Source: Clostridium transplantifaecale
GTDB lineage: Bacteria; Bacillota; Clostridia; Lachnospirales; Lachnospiraceae
Assembly (NCBI RefSeq): GCF_900626075.1
Contig: NZ_UYZY01000006.1
Coordinates: forward strand, 124,001 to 188,000
Direction of reading: 5' to 3'
DNA length: 64,000 nucleotides
Below, in pieces: positions 44,857-53,332 of this stretch (position 1 is the first letter of the stretch; every line of letters starts with the position of its first letter). The notes beneath the pieces are model-generated. The model ran no database searches and was not told the origin of the DNA. It saw only the letters and a list, made by a program, of their open reading frames with translations. The position numbers were made by a program, and so were the translations under genes.

Positions 44857-45648
44857 ATGGAAGTAAAAAATTACAACAACTTATTGGTAGAAGTAGAAGA
44901 AGGTATTGCCGTTGTCACAATCAACCGTCCTAAATCTTTAAACGCGCTGAACAGCGAGACGCTGGCAGAGTTGGGCGACATTGCCGCTGAGATTGAAAAA
45001 TCGAAAGAAGTAAAGGTGGTAATTCTGACGGGAGCCGGGCAGAAAGCATTTGTCGCAGGCGCAGACATTTCTGAAATGGTAAACGCCACACCTCAGGAAG
45101 GACGCGCTATGGCGCTTCTGGCCGCCGATACCTTTAAAAAATTTGAAAATATGCCTCAGGTGACCATTGCAGCCGTCAACGGATACGCCCTCGGCGGTGG
45201 ATGTGAAATCTCCATGTGCTGCGATATCAGGATTGCTGCGGAAAACGCCAAATTTGCCCAGCCGGAAGTCAATCTCGGAATTCTTCCCGGCTTTGGAGGC
45301 ACACAGCGCCTTCCAAGACTGGTTGGCAAAGGGCGCGCCAAGGAACTGATTTTCACAACCGACCAGATCGATGCCCAGGAGGCCTACCGCATCGGACTTG
45401 CCAACAAGGTGGTTCCTCAGGAAGAGCTTCTTAACTACTGTAAGGAAATGGCGAAGAAAATCATGTCCAAGGCCAGCTTCGGGGTTACCCTCGCAAAACA
45501 GGCCATCAACACGGGTATGGACACCGATTTGGACAGCGGCCTGAAGCTGGAAGCCAATCTCTTTGGCCTGGCATTCTCCACCCATGACAAAGCGGAAGGA
45601 ATGCAGGCATTTCTGGAAAAGAGAAAAGCCGAGCTGACGGATTTCTAA
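44857..45648 (+). CDS. Enoyl-CoA hydratase/crotonase family protein 2
   Basis: 263 residues. ALNSETLAELGDIAAEIE, FVAGADISEMV, NGYALGGGCEISMCCDIRIA and FAQPEVNLGILPGFGGTQRL keep both catalytic Glu and the oxyanion glycines. A hydratase paralogue of crt, opening a cluster without thiolase or 3-hydroxyacyl-CoA dehydrogenase. So it probably dehydrates an imported 3-hydroxyacyl-CoA rather than one made from acetyl-CoA (inference). Shine-Dalgarno gggagga. Followed by a terminator, so expressed partly on its own. Confidence 0.94.
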   Translation: MEVKNYNNLLVEVEEGIAVVTINRPKSLNALNSETLAELGDIAAEIEKSKEVKVVILTGAGQKAFVAGADISEMVNATPQEGRAMALLAADTFKKFENMPQVTIAAVNGYALGGGCEISMCCDIRIAAENAKFAQPEVNLGILPGFGGTQRLPRLVGKGRAKELIFTTDQIDAQEAYRIGLANKVVPQEELLNYCKEMAKKIMSKASFGVTLAKQAINTGMDTDLDSGLKLEANLFGLAFSTHDKAEGMQAFLEKRKAELTDF

Positions 45649-45671
45649 AATTACATAGGTAATATAGTTTA

Positions 45672-45717
45672 ACCGGAGTTGGTGTAAAACCCGGCTCCGG
45701 TATTTTAAATATTTTTT
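45672..45717 (+). terminator. Terminator of crt2
   Basis: ACCGGAG (45672-45678) and CTCCGGT (45695-45701) followed by an A/T stretch ending in seven T. Confidence 0.65.
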
Positions 45718-45834
45718 TGCCCAAAATTATCTGTTTTTTATTTTGTTTTAACCAAAAGTCTGATTTTTTTATTTATCAAGTTCCATTTACCACACAATAT
45801 TCTTTTATGATTCTTAAACCACAGGAGGTAATAT

Positions 45835-47391
45835 ATGAGCAAAGTTTCTATTATAACAGCCGCCGAGGCAGCCGCATTAGTCACAGACCGCATGACCGTA
45901 ACTACCAGCGGATTTGTGGCAAGTGATATGCCGGAGGCTCTGTCAAAGGCTCTGGAGCAGAGATTTCTGGAAACGGGCGCTCCGAAGGATCTGACCCTGT
46001 TTTACGCCGCTGCCCAGGGTAACAGGGACGGCAGCGGAGCCGACCATTTTGCCCATGAGGGTATGGTGAAACGTGTAATCGGAGGCCACTGGAATATGGT
46101 TCCCAACCTTGGACGGATGGTCCTGGAAAACAAGATCGAGGGTTACAACCTTCCCCAGGGCACTCTGTCACAGCTCTTCCGCGACATCGCTGCACACCGC
46201 ATCGGCACCATCACCCATGTGGGCCTGAACACCTTTGCCGATCCCAGGATTGAGGGCGGAAAGCTGAACTCCATTACAAAAGATGATTTAGTGGAGGTTG
46301 TCGAGATTCTCGGTGAAGAAAAACTGCTTTATAAATCATTTCCTCTTGATATTGCCTTTATCCGCGGCACTTATTCCGATGAAAACGGCAATATAACAAT
46401 GGAGCATGAGGTGGCGTCACTTGAGTCCACATCCATTGCACAGGCTGTCCGCAACAGCGGAGGCAAAGTGATTGTGCAGGTGGAAAAAGTCGTTAAGAAC
46501 GGCTGTCTTGATCCGAAGCTGGTTAAAATCCCCGGAATCTATGTGGATGCCGTTGTGGTATGTGAGGATATGAAGGATCACGAACAGTGCGTCGGCTGTG
46601 AGTACGACGGAGCCATGACAGGAGATTTCAGCGTGCCGTTAAGCAGCCTGTCCTACCCTTCCCTCTCCGCCAAGAAAGTGATCGGCCGCAGGGCTGCGAT
46701 GGAACTTAAAAATGATTCCGTCGTCAATCTGGGTATCGGAGTTCCCGAATATATTTCCATGGTTGCGAACGAGGAGGGAATCGGCGACTATATGACCCTG
46801 ACCGTGGAGGCCGGCCCCGTCGGCGGAGTCCCCCAGGGCGGCCCGAAATTCGGCGGTTCCGTCAATCCCGAGGCAATTCTGGATCAGCCGTACCAGTTCG
46901 ACTTTTACGACGGAGGCGGCGTGGATTATGCGTTTCTCGGTCTGGCACAGGCCGACAGCTGCGGCAATATCAATGTCAGCAAGTTCGGTCCGAGAATTGC
47001 TGGCTGCGGAGGTTTTATCAACATCACCCAGAATGCAAAACGCGTCTTTTTCTGCGGTACGTTTACTGCCGGAGGACTTAAGGTTTCCTTTGAAAACGGA
47101 GAGCTTCAGATTGTTTCTGAAGGCAGGGAACAGAAATTTATTGAGCAGGTGGAGCAGATCACCTTTAGCGGTGACTATGCCAATAAGACAGGGCAGCCGG
47201 TGCTCTATATCACCGAGCGTGCCGTATTCGAGCTTAGAAAAGACGGCGTTTATCTGCTTGAAGTGGCGCCCGGAATTGATATACAGACCCAGATTATTGA
47301 TCAGATGGGATTCACTCCCAAGATGGACGGACAGCCAAGATTGATGGACAGCAGGATATTCAGAAACGAGCTGATGGGTCTGGCCAGATAG
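45835..47391 (+). CDS. Propionate/acetate CoA-transferase (Pct/YdiF family)
   Basis: 518 residues, the fused alpha-beta form of family I CoA-transferases. N-domain: AEAAALVTDRMTVTTSGFVA; C-domain: VNLGIGVPEYISMVANEEG with catalytic Glu in TLTVEAGPVGGVPQGG. Pct moves CoA from acetyl- or propionyl-CoA to short acids including lactate, 3-hydroxybutyrate and acrylate. With a permease 30 bases downstream it would activate the imported acid. Shine-Dalgarno aggaggtaat. Confidence 0.92.
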   Translation: MSKVSIITAAEAAALVTDRMTVTTSGFVASDMPEALSKALEQRFLETGAPKDLTLFYAAAQGNRDGSGADHFAHEGMVKRVIGGHWNMVPNLGRMVLENKIEGYNLPQGTLSQLFRDIAAHRIGTITHVGLNTFADPRIEGGKLNSITKDDLVEVVEILGEEKLLYKSFPLDIAFIRGTYSDENGNITMEHEVASLESTSIAQAVRNSGGKVIVQVEKVVKNGCLDPKLVKIPGIYVDAVVVCEDMKDHEQCVGCEYDGAMTGDFSVPLSSLSYPSLSAKKVIGRRAAMELKNDSVVNLGIGVPEYISMVANEEGIGDYMTLTVEAGPVGGVPQGGPKFGGSVNPEAILDQPYQFDFYDGGGVDYAFLGLAQADSCGNINVSKFGPRIAGCGGFINITQNAKRVFFCGTFTAGGLKVSFENGELQIVSEGREQKFIEQVEQITFSGDYANKTGQPVLYITERAVFELRKDGVYLLEVAPGIDIQTQIIDQMGFTPKMDGQPRLMDSRIFRNELMGLAR

Positions 47392-47421
47392 CAAAACTTA
47401 TTGTCAGGGGGGCATAAATCT

Positions 47422-48729
47422 ATGAATTTTCAGATTTGGATTTTATTCATTGCTATCGTATTGTTCGGGCTGCTGGCCTTTAAACAGGTCAGCGCCCTGG
47501 TTCTGGCTCCGGTCATTACCATCTTTGTCGCGGTTTGCTCCGGACTTCCGATTCTCGACAGCCTGCAGAACCAGTTCATGCCGGCAGCCGGGGATTACAT
47601 TATCAAGTATTTCCTTATCTTTTTTGTGGGCGCTCTGTTCGGTTCCGTCTACCAGTTTACGGGAGCCGCCGAATCCATTGCAAGGGCCATAGTTAAGGTG
47701 AGCAAGGGAAAATATGCCGCTCCGATTATTATGTGCATCACCGGTATACTGACATTTGGCGGCGTCAGCGGCTTTGTTGTATTCTTTGTCATTTACCCGA
47801 TTGCCATCCAGTTGTTCAAGGAAGCCAATCTCACACGGCGGCTGCTGCCGGCTGCCATCTCGGCGGGCTGCTGGACCTGGTCCATGAGCGGTCCCGGCTC
47901 TCCTTCCATCCAGAACTATATTGCTATGACCAATCTGGGAACTCCGGCCACGGCTGCTTTTGTGCCGTCGCTCATCACCACGGCCGCCATGTTTGCCATG
48001 ATTTTTGCCTGGCTGGAATACAGGGCCAGGAAGTTTACGAAAAAAGGTCTGGTATTTAATGACGCTTCTCTCAAATACCAGCTAACCGACGAGGAACTGA
48101 GCACCGAGGAAAGCAGGGATCTGCCTCACTGGATTATTGCATTCCTGCCGATTCTCATTATCCTGACCGTATTTAACCTTCTTAATTTCCCGGTGGAAAC
48201 CGCGGTACTGGCCGGAATCGGCGCTTCCGTCCTTCTGATGTTCCGGAGAGTCGGCGGCCTGAACCGCTGGATCGAAGTTTTTAACAAAGGAGCCGCCGAC
48301 TCGGGAGTCGCAATCCTGAACACGGCTATCGTTGTCGGATTCGGAGGCGTTGTGCAGAATACGCAGGGTTTTTCCGACCTTGTACTGACGCTAAAAAGCC
48401 TCCATATGCCGCCTCTTGTATTCGTTATGCTTACCGTGGCGGTCTGCGCCGGAGCCTGCGGTTCCGCTTCCGGCGGAATGGGCGTTGCCTTTAATGCATT
48501 AAAAAGCACCTATTTGGAAATGGGCATCAACTTCCAGTATGTCCACCGCATCGCCGCTATTGCTGCCGGAACACTCGACACCCTGCCTCACCAGGGCGCG
48601 CAGATTACGCTTCTCGGCATCTGTAAGATGACGCACAAGGAAGCTTACTGGGATATTGCCGTCACTCAGATCATTATTCCATTTATCGCCTGTGGTTTCT
48701 TCATTGTGCTGGCATCCCTCGGGCTTTGA
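47422..48729 (+). CDS. GntP-family carboxylate permease
   Basis: 435 residues from ATG 47422 (MNFQIWILFIAIVLFGLLAF). About 12-14 helices over the whole length. GntP features: FMPAAGDYIIKYFLIFFVGA, LTFGGVSGFVVFFVIYPIAI, SAGCWTWSMSGPGSPSIQN, ACGSASGGMGVAFNAL and LDTLPHQGAQITLL. GntP members carry gluconate and, in some bacteria, short hydroxy acids such as 3-hydroxybutyrate. Position after a Pct-type CoA-transferase and before an acyl-CoA dehydrogenase supports a short organic acid rather than a sugar acid. Confidence 0.87.
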   Translation: MNFQIWILFIAIVLFGLLAFKQVSALVLAPVITIFVAVCSGLPILDSLQNQFMPAAGDYIIKYFLIFFVGALFGSVYQFTGAAESIARAIVKVSKGKYAAPIIMCITGILTFGGVSGFVVFFVIYPIAIQLFKEANLTRRLLPAAISAGCWTWSMSGPGSPSIQNYIAMTNLGTPATAAFVPSLITTAAMFAMIFAWLEYRARKFTKKGLVFNDASLKYQLTDEELSTEESRDLPHWIIAFLPILIILTVFNLLNFPVETAVLAGIGASVLLMFRRVGGLNRWIEVFNKGAADSGVAILNTAIVVGFGGVVQNTQGFSDLVLTLKSLHMPPLVFVMLTVAVCAGACGSASGGMGVAFNALKSTYLEMGINFQYVHRIAAIAAGTLDTLPHQGAQITLLGICKMTHKEAYWDIAVTQIIIPFIACGFFIVLASLGL

Positions 48730-48817
48730 CAATTCCGGCCGGAATCTGCCGGTTGTTGTAAAACCGGTTGTTGTGAAATTACACAAAAAAACGGCAGATA
48801 ATTTTACACTTTGCATA

Positions 48818-48846
48818 TTGACCAACAGAGAAAAAAGAAGTATGAT
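48818..48846 (+). promoter_or_regulatory. Promoter of acd2-marR-etfBA, now cut off by an insertion sequence
   Basis: TTGACC (48818-48823) and TATGAT (48841-48846), 17-base spacing. Without the insertion element it would lie about 150 bases from acd2. Confidence 0.6.
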
Positions 48847-48863
48847 TTATGCAAGCTATTAAT

Positions 48864-48873
48864 TAGCATGCTA
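48864..48873. promoter_or_regulatory. Operator candidate TAGCATGCTA, site 3
   Basis: Same ten-base palindrome as sites 1 and 2. It begins 18 bases after the -10 of the acd2 promoter, matching site 1. Confidence 0.6.
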
Positions 48874-48969
48874 GATATTTGTTAAATGAATTTCTCGCAT
48901 GTAAAATATTAACCAAAAACATACGGCAGTCCCGTCGCGGCTGCCCGCAGGCAAACCAATCATTTAATG

Positions 48970-50769
48970 ATCTCTCGGAATCTTGAGTGATTATGCCAGC
49001 GAAGCTGGCAACAGAACATTGAAAAGTGATTATTATCCGATAAGAAATAAAAAATGGAAAAAAGAGTAGGAGAAATAGACATAACTGTCGCTATGCCTTG
49101 AGAAATCAGTTATAATAGGGAATGGATTATGCCGCTTGTAGAATCAACTTTCTTAGGGCAGATTCAAAAGGCAAATCCCATGCATCCAGATGTTGCAGCA
49201 TCAGGATGTGGTAGAGGCGGCAGTACCACATCTTAGTTGAGCGGTGTCTGCCGTCTTCTAATTTAAAGTCTACTTTCTCACGCTTGTTCGAGCGTTCAGC
49301 AGAAGTTCTTGCGTTATACTCAAGTTTCCATTCTTGCGAGTCACGAGGCGGAATATTAAACAGCCTTGGATTATCTTTCATAGCCACATGTACGGTTCTT
49401 CCATATTTAGAACGGGAGCAGGGATGTTCACAGGAGCATCCATATTTCCTGCTGGCTAAAGGACATCTGAATTTTATACGGTGTTTGGAAGGCTCAGAAC
49501 CATCATGATTCATACATCTGCCTTCTCTGCATACAAGAACCCCGTCTTTGCCAATGGTGAAGTCGTCCTTGTAAGGCAGTTTGATGCCCCGCTTTTCATT
49601 GAGATCAATAAAAGGTGTGATGTTTTCCTTCCTGAAATATTCATAGTAAGGCATTGCGTCATGAGCAGAATCCAGTAGAACCTTTGAGACATTGAAATGG
49701 GGAAGAAAGCTTTTCATTCTGAAATAGGTGTGCAGAAAACTGTGAGAATCATGCTTTGAAGCGGAGTTCAATAAAGGGAAGACAGGAAGATCGCTTTCCG
49801 AATCCGATGCGACAAGCATATATAAATCATAGCCATGATACCAGCAGTCTCTGGAGGAGTCCCAACCGATATCGCAGTCAGGCTGAGAAAAAAATCTGTC
49901 ACAGTTACAATCGGTAATGCCGTTCGAAGCACAGTCACAGATGCGGTGTTTCCGCTCTCTGTGAGAAGTTACAACAGGAGTTCCATCCCCAGCTAAAGCC
50001 AGAGCTTTGGGATTGATAAGTCCCTTGGAAACAGACCTGTTTAGGAATTCATTCTGATAAAGAGAAAAAAGGGAAGCATAAGGCTGGTCTTTGATATCAA
50101 AAATGGTGTTTTCTAATTTGGGAAGTAATTGCGCCACTTTGATTTTCTCAACAGAATCTGCCTTGGCGCCTTTGGTTTTAGGCTTCTTAACTTTTGTCTT
50201 AAGAGGCTGGATATGAGGGGAAAGATGATTGTCATCAGAATCCCACAAACGGTCGAGGAAGTCATAAAAAGTGCCGACACCGGGAGTGTTCCCGAACTCA
50301 AATCCACTTAAGATGGCGTAAAGAGGATTGATTTTAAGCTGTGCGGCCCAGTCAGTCAGCGAAGAGACTTTGAAATCAAGGGATAACAGATAGGACCGCT
50401 GCATACAGGAGGGAGTTCTGGGTTTGGGACCATAAACAGAGTATTTATCCCGCATAAAACTATCCGTGAAAGAAAGGTCAAGGTTCCAAAACCGATCTAT
50501 GATATCCCAAGTGGAGCGGGCAATAGAATCAGGATTCGGATAGTATATACGAAGATTTTCAAGAACAAAGTCTTGATAGGCGGAGTGACCGCCAGAGTTA
50601 ACAGGTAACAAGAAAATCGCCTCCAATCGAAAAATATACTTTTAATCAAGGGCGCGGAGCGCCGCATTTTTCGATGAAGTTGTCAAGTGTTATGGCAAAA
50701 AAGTGGGGGATTTTAATAAAAAGTGAATCTGAAAGCCTTGAATTTAGTGGCTTAGAGATTCCGAGAGAT
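48970..50769. mobile_element. Insertion sequence, IS4/IS1182-like, about 1.8 kb
   Basis: Bounded by a 14-base perfect inverted repeat, ATCTCTCGGAATCT at 48970-48983 and its complement at 50756-50769. It encloses one transposase gene on the minus strand. I cannot see a convincing target-site duplication, so the true ends may differ by a few bases. It lies between the acd2 promoter and the acd2 ribosome site. Confidence 0.8.
49127..50611 (-). CDS. DDE transposase, IS4/IS1182-like
   Basis: 494 residues if TTG 50611 is the start (ggagg 8 bases before it); an in-frame TTG lies 15 bases upstream. DDE residues: first Asp in LALAGDGTPVVT, second in KVLLDSAHDAMPYYEY, and Glu within the IS4-type Y-x2-R-x3-E-x6-K motif (YNARTSAERSNKREK). 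A Cys-rich stretch (CDCASNGITDCNCDRF and later CSCEHPCSRSKYG) may bind zinc. The frame is intact, so the element may still move. Base composition is more A/T-rich than the flanking operon. Confidence 0.92.
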   Translation of the reverse strand: MLPVNSGGHSAYQDFVLENLRIYYPNPDSIARSTWDIIDRFWNLDLSFTDSFMRDKYSVYGPKPRTPSCMQRSYLLSLDFKVSSLTDWAAQLKINPLYAILSGFEFGNTPGVGTFYDFLDRLWDSDDNHLSPHIQPLKTKVKKPKTKGAKADSVEKIKVAQLLPKLENTIFDIKDQPYASLFSLYQNEFLNRSVSKGLINPKALALAGDGTPVVTSHRERKHRICDCASNGITDCNCDRFFSQPDCDIGWDSSRDCWYHGYDLYMLVASDSESDLPVFPLLNSASKHDSHSFLHTYFRMKSFLPHFNVSKVLLDSAHDAMPYYEYFRKENITPFIDLNEKRGIKLPYKDDFTIGKDGVLVCREGRCMNHDGSEPSKHRIKFRCPLASRKYGCSCEHPCSRSKYGRTVHVAMKDNPRLFNIPPRDSQEWKLEYNARTSAERSNKREKVDFKLEDGRHRSTKMWYCRLYHILMLQHLDAWDLPFESALRKLILQAA

Positions 50770-50794
50770 TATTTTATCCTAAGGAGGTAATACT

Positions 50795-51934
50795 ATGAAT
50801 TTCCAGTTATCAGAAGACCGTTTAGCATTACAGCAGGCAGTAAGAGAATTTGCAGAGAAGGAACTGGCGCCGGGTGTCATTGAGCGTGATGAAAAAAGTG
50901 AGTATCCGGTAGACCTTTATAAAAAAATGGGAGAAATGGGCCTGATCGGCCTTCCTTATGCGAAAGAATACGGTGGTTCCGGAAGAGACTATCTGGACTA
51001 CGCAATTGCAGTAGAAGAAATTTCCAAGGTTGACGCATCCGTCGGCATCTCCTACTCCGTATCTACTTCCCTGTACGGCGGCAGCATTGCAAACGGCGGT
51101 TCCGAAGAGCAGAAGAGAGAATTCCTTCCTGAAGTTCTTTCAGGTAAAACCTTTGGCTCCTTCGGCCTGACTGAGCCAAACGCAGGATCCGACGCTGGCG
51201 GCTGTGTTACAATTGCTGAAAAAAAAGGCGATAAATACGTATTAAACGGCCTTAAGTGCTTCAATACCAACGGACCTCTCTCCGACCACTTTGCAGTATA
51301 TGCACTGACACATCCGGAGCTGGGCAGCAAGGGCCTCTCCTGCTTCCATGTAAAAAAAGGCACACCCGGTTTCTCTATCGGAAAAATCGAAAACAAAATG
51401 GGAATCCGTTCCGCGCAGGTATCTGAGCTTGTTTTTGAAAACTGTGAAATTCCTGAGACAGCCCTTCTGGGTGAAGAAAAGCAGGGCTTTAAAATTGCAA
51501 TGAAGACACTGGACGGAGGGCGTATCGGCGTTGCCGCACAGGGACTCGGAATTGCAGAAGGCGCTTTTGAAATCGCAAGAAAATACCTCATGTCAAGAGA
51601 GCAGTTCGGAAAACCACTTTACAGAAACCAGTACCTTGCCTTTAAGATGGCTGAACTGGAATGCGAGATCGAGCAGGCTAAATATATGCTCTACAAAGCG
51701 GCTCTCGACAAATCCGAAGGAAGATCTTATTCCATTCCTGCCGCCAAGGCAAAACTTGTCTGCACGGATGCTGCCATGCATGTGACAACAGAGGCTGTAC
51801 AGATGCTGGGCGGCAACGGTTTCATGAAAGAATATCATGTGGAACGCATGATGAGGGATGCTAAAATCACTCAGATCTACGAAGGAACAAACGAAATCCA
51901 GAAACTTGTAATCAGCGGAAGTTTATTCAGATAA
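50795..51934 (+). CDS. Acyl-CoA dehydrogenase 2
   Basis: 379 residues. FGLTEPNAGSDAGGCVTIAE, catalytic Glu in ITQIYEGTNEIQKLV, MGIRSAQVSELVFENCEIP and MLGGNGFMKEYHVERMMRDA. It differs from bcd at substrate-side positions: LKCFNTNG where bcd has SKIFITNG. It therefore may prefer another enoyl-CoA than crotonyl-CoA. Shine-Dalgarno aaggaggtaat. First gene of the acd2-marR-etfBA set; its promoter is separated by an insertion sequence. Confidence 0.94.
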   Translation: MNFQLSEDRLALQQAVREFAEKELAPGVIERDEKSEYPVDLYKKMGEMGLIGLPYAKEYGGSGRDYLDYAIAVEEISKVDASVGISYSVSTSLYGGSIANGGSEEQKREFLPEVLSGKTFGSFGLTEPNAGSDAGGCVTIAEKKGDKYVLNGLKCFNTNGPLSDHFAVYALTHPELGSKGLSCFHVKKGTPGFSIGKIENKMGIRSAQVSELVFENCEIPETALLGEEKQGFKIAMKTLDGGRIGVAAQGLGIAEGAFEIARKYLMSREQFGKPLYRNQYLAFKMAELECEIEQAKYMLYKAALDKSEGRSYSIPAAKAKLVCTDAAMHVTTEAVQMLGGNGFMKEYHVERMMRDAKITQIYEGTNEIQKLVISGSLFR

Positions 51935-51965
51935 AGGTCACCCATACGTCTTCTGTTACTGTTCA

Positions 51966-51995
51966 CGGCACGGCCGTTTCCCGGCTGTGCCGTAA
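51966..51995 (+). other. Hairpin after acd2
   Basis: Near-perfect GC-rich stem (CGGCACGGCCG against CGGCTGTGCCG) without a following T run, directly before the marR promoter. Confidence 0.5.
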
Positions 51996-52010
51996 CAAGC
52001 CCGGATCTGT

Positions 52011-52039
52011 TTGACTTTGCATGCAAATTTTCTTATAAT
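52011..52039 (+). promoter_or_regulatory. Promoter of marR with embedded palindrome
   Basis: TTGACT (52011-52016) and perfect TATAAT (52034-52039), 17-base spacing. A 12-base perfect palindrome TTTGCATGCAAA (52016-52027) fills the spacer. It shares the GCATGC core with sites 1 to 3, which suggests self-repression by MarR. Confidence 0.7.
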
Positions 52040-52092
52040 AGAAACAGTTCGAACAGAAAATATTTGCACAGAAAGGCGATGAACAAACAAAA

Positions 52093-52515
52093 ATGGAACT
52101 CAAAGAATGTATTAATTTTCTGCTCACCACTGCACAGCATACGGTTTTCCAGTATCTGAGCCAGCGGCTGGCGCCTTATGACATCACCCCTTCCCAGTAC
52201 GGCATATTAAACTGCCTGTGGATCGGCGGCGGCACCTGCCTTCCGCGCCAGATCGCAGAACTGCTCTGCCTGGAGACCTCCACTGTATCAGGAATCCTGG
52301 ACAGAATGCAGAAGAAGGATTTGATTGACCGTGTCATCAACCCGGATAACCGGCGTGAGATTCTCGTCATGATTACTCCAAAAGGCGAGGCCCTGAAGGA
52401 ACCGGTTCTCAAGATTATCGATGAGGTGAACGAGGAAGTCTTAAAGGATTTCAGTCCGAAGGAAACAGATTTTATAAGAAAATCGCTGCGGCAGATTGCG
52501 GAAAAAGCATTGTAG
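52093..52515 (+). CDS. MarR family transcriptional regulator (acyl-CoA cluster)
   Basis: 140 residues with a winged helix-turn-helix: ITPSQYGILNCLWIGGG, PRQIAELLCLETSTVSGILD recognition region, and wing DNRREILVMITPKG. MarR repressors often sense aromatic or acyl-CoA ligands. Located between acd2 and etfB2. The palindrome in its own promoter and the related TAGCATGCTA sites make it the best candidate regulator of the cluster. Ribosome site (aggcga) is weak and distant. Confidence 0.92.
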   Translation: MELKECINFLLTTAQHTVFQYLSQRLAPYDITPSQYGILNCLWIGGGTCLPRQIAELLCLETSTVSGILDRMQKKDLIDRVINPDNRREILVMITPKGEALKEPVLKIIDEVNEEVLKDFSPKETDFIRKSLRQIAEKAL

Positions 52516-52537
52516 TCTTCTTGACACAATGCTTTTT
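52502..52537 (+). terminator. Terminator overlapping the marR stop
   Basis: AAAAAGCATTGT (52502-52513) and ACAATGCTTTTT (52526-52537) form a 12-base stem ending in a T run, with the stop codon inside the hairpin. It would limit read-through into etfB2. Confidence 0.75.
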
Positions 52538-52599
52538 CTTAAATTAACAGCGAAAAGTCCGCCTTATGAACTTTTCCTTGTATCCCCGGAGGATTTTTT

Positions 52600-53316
52600 A
52601 TGAATACAATAGCAATCATTCGCCAAACCGCCCCTGGCACAGAGGCAAAGCAGGATTACGCCGCAGTGGAAGCCGCCCTGCGCTTAAAGAAGCAGGCCGG
52701 CGGTTCCGTCACCGCGGTCTGCCTAGGAACAGAGGCAGGACTTTCCCTCCTCAGGGAGGCCGTTGCAATGGGATGTGACGGCGCGCTTCTGCTCCTTCTC
52801 CCTCCCGGCCTTCCTTCCGCTCCCGAACCGCTGCTGTATGCCCGGCTGCTGTGCGATAAACTCCGCCCCATGGAGTTTGACGCCATTTTCACGAGCTGTT
52901 ATAACGTGGATGCCGACACAATACAAACCGGTTTTCTGCTGGCCTCATTTCTGGATCTGCCCCAGGCCGGATATGCGGACGAAGCCGCCTATTCTGAAAA
53001 GGACGGCTTTACCGTAAAACGCCTGTTTGAAGACAGGTATCAGATATTAAGTCTCCCTTCCCCCTGTCTGATAAGCGCCCTTTTGCAGCCCGGAAAACGA
53101 ATCTATATGACGGCCGACGGCATTACCAGGGCCTACTCGATGAAGATTCCGGTGATACCGGCGGATAAATCGCTCCCTTCCGGCAATCCCTCCTGTCTCA
53201 CACTTCTCCATTCAAATAAGAAAAAAGAGAGGCATCACGGGACCGTCCTCACCGTTCCTACGGAGGAGGCTATAACCGCCATTATGGACATTATGCATAA
53301 AAACCATATAATTTAG
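52600..53316 (+). CDS. Electron transfer flavoprotein beta subunit 2, divergent
   Basis: 238 residues, about 25 shorter than EtfB1. Kept: AAVEAALRLKKQAGGSVTAV and LLREAVAMGCDGALLL. Altered: the flavin/AMP motif GRQAIDGDTAQVGPQ of EtfB1 reads SCYNVDADTIQTGFL here, and the C-terminal third is weakly conserved. It pairs with EtfA2 17 bases downstream and should serve acyl-CoA dehydrogenase 2. The changes may mean a different electron donor or loss of bifurcation. Shine-Dalgarno ccggagga. Confidence 0.88.
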   Translation: MNTIAIIRQTAPGTEAKQDYAAVEAALRLKKQAGGSVTAVCLGTEAGLSLLREAVAMGCDGALLLLLPPGLPSAPEPLLYARLLCDKLRPMEFDAIFTSCYNVDADTIQTGFLLASFLDLPQAGYADEAAYSEKDGFTVKRLFEDRYQILSLPSPCLISALLQPGKRIYMTADGITRAYSMKIPVIPADKSLPSGNPSCLTLLHSNKKKERHHGTVLTVPTEEAITAIMDIMHKNHII

Positions 53317-53332
53317 AAGAAAGGGATAAAAA

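Larger units (their letters stand above)
48730..48969 (+). other. Gap upstream of the insertion sequence
   Basis: Non-coding region carrying the acd2 promoter and operator site 3. No clear T-run terminator follows the permease gene; a CCGGTTGTTG duplication lies at about 48736-48770. Confidence 0.45.

Noticed and set aside
46639-47394. 251-codon open frame opposite the Pct-type CoA-transferase gene
   Set aside because: Antisense shadow of a conserved enzyme.
48961-50775. Target-site duplication of the insertion sequence
   Set aside because: Flanks of the 14-base inverted repeats (TTAATG on the left, TATTTT on the right) do not match convincingly.
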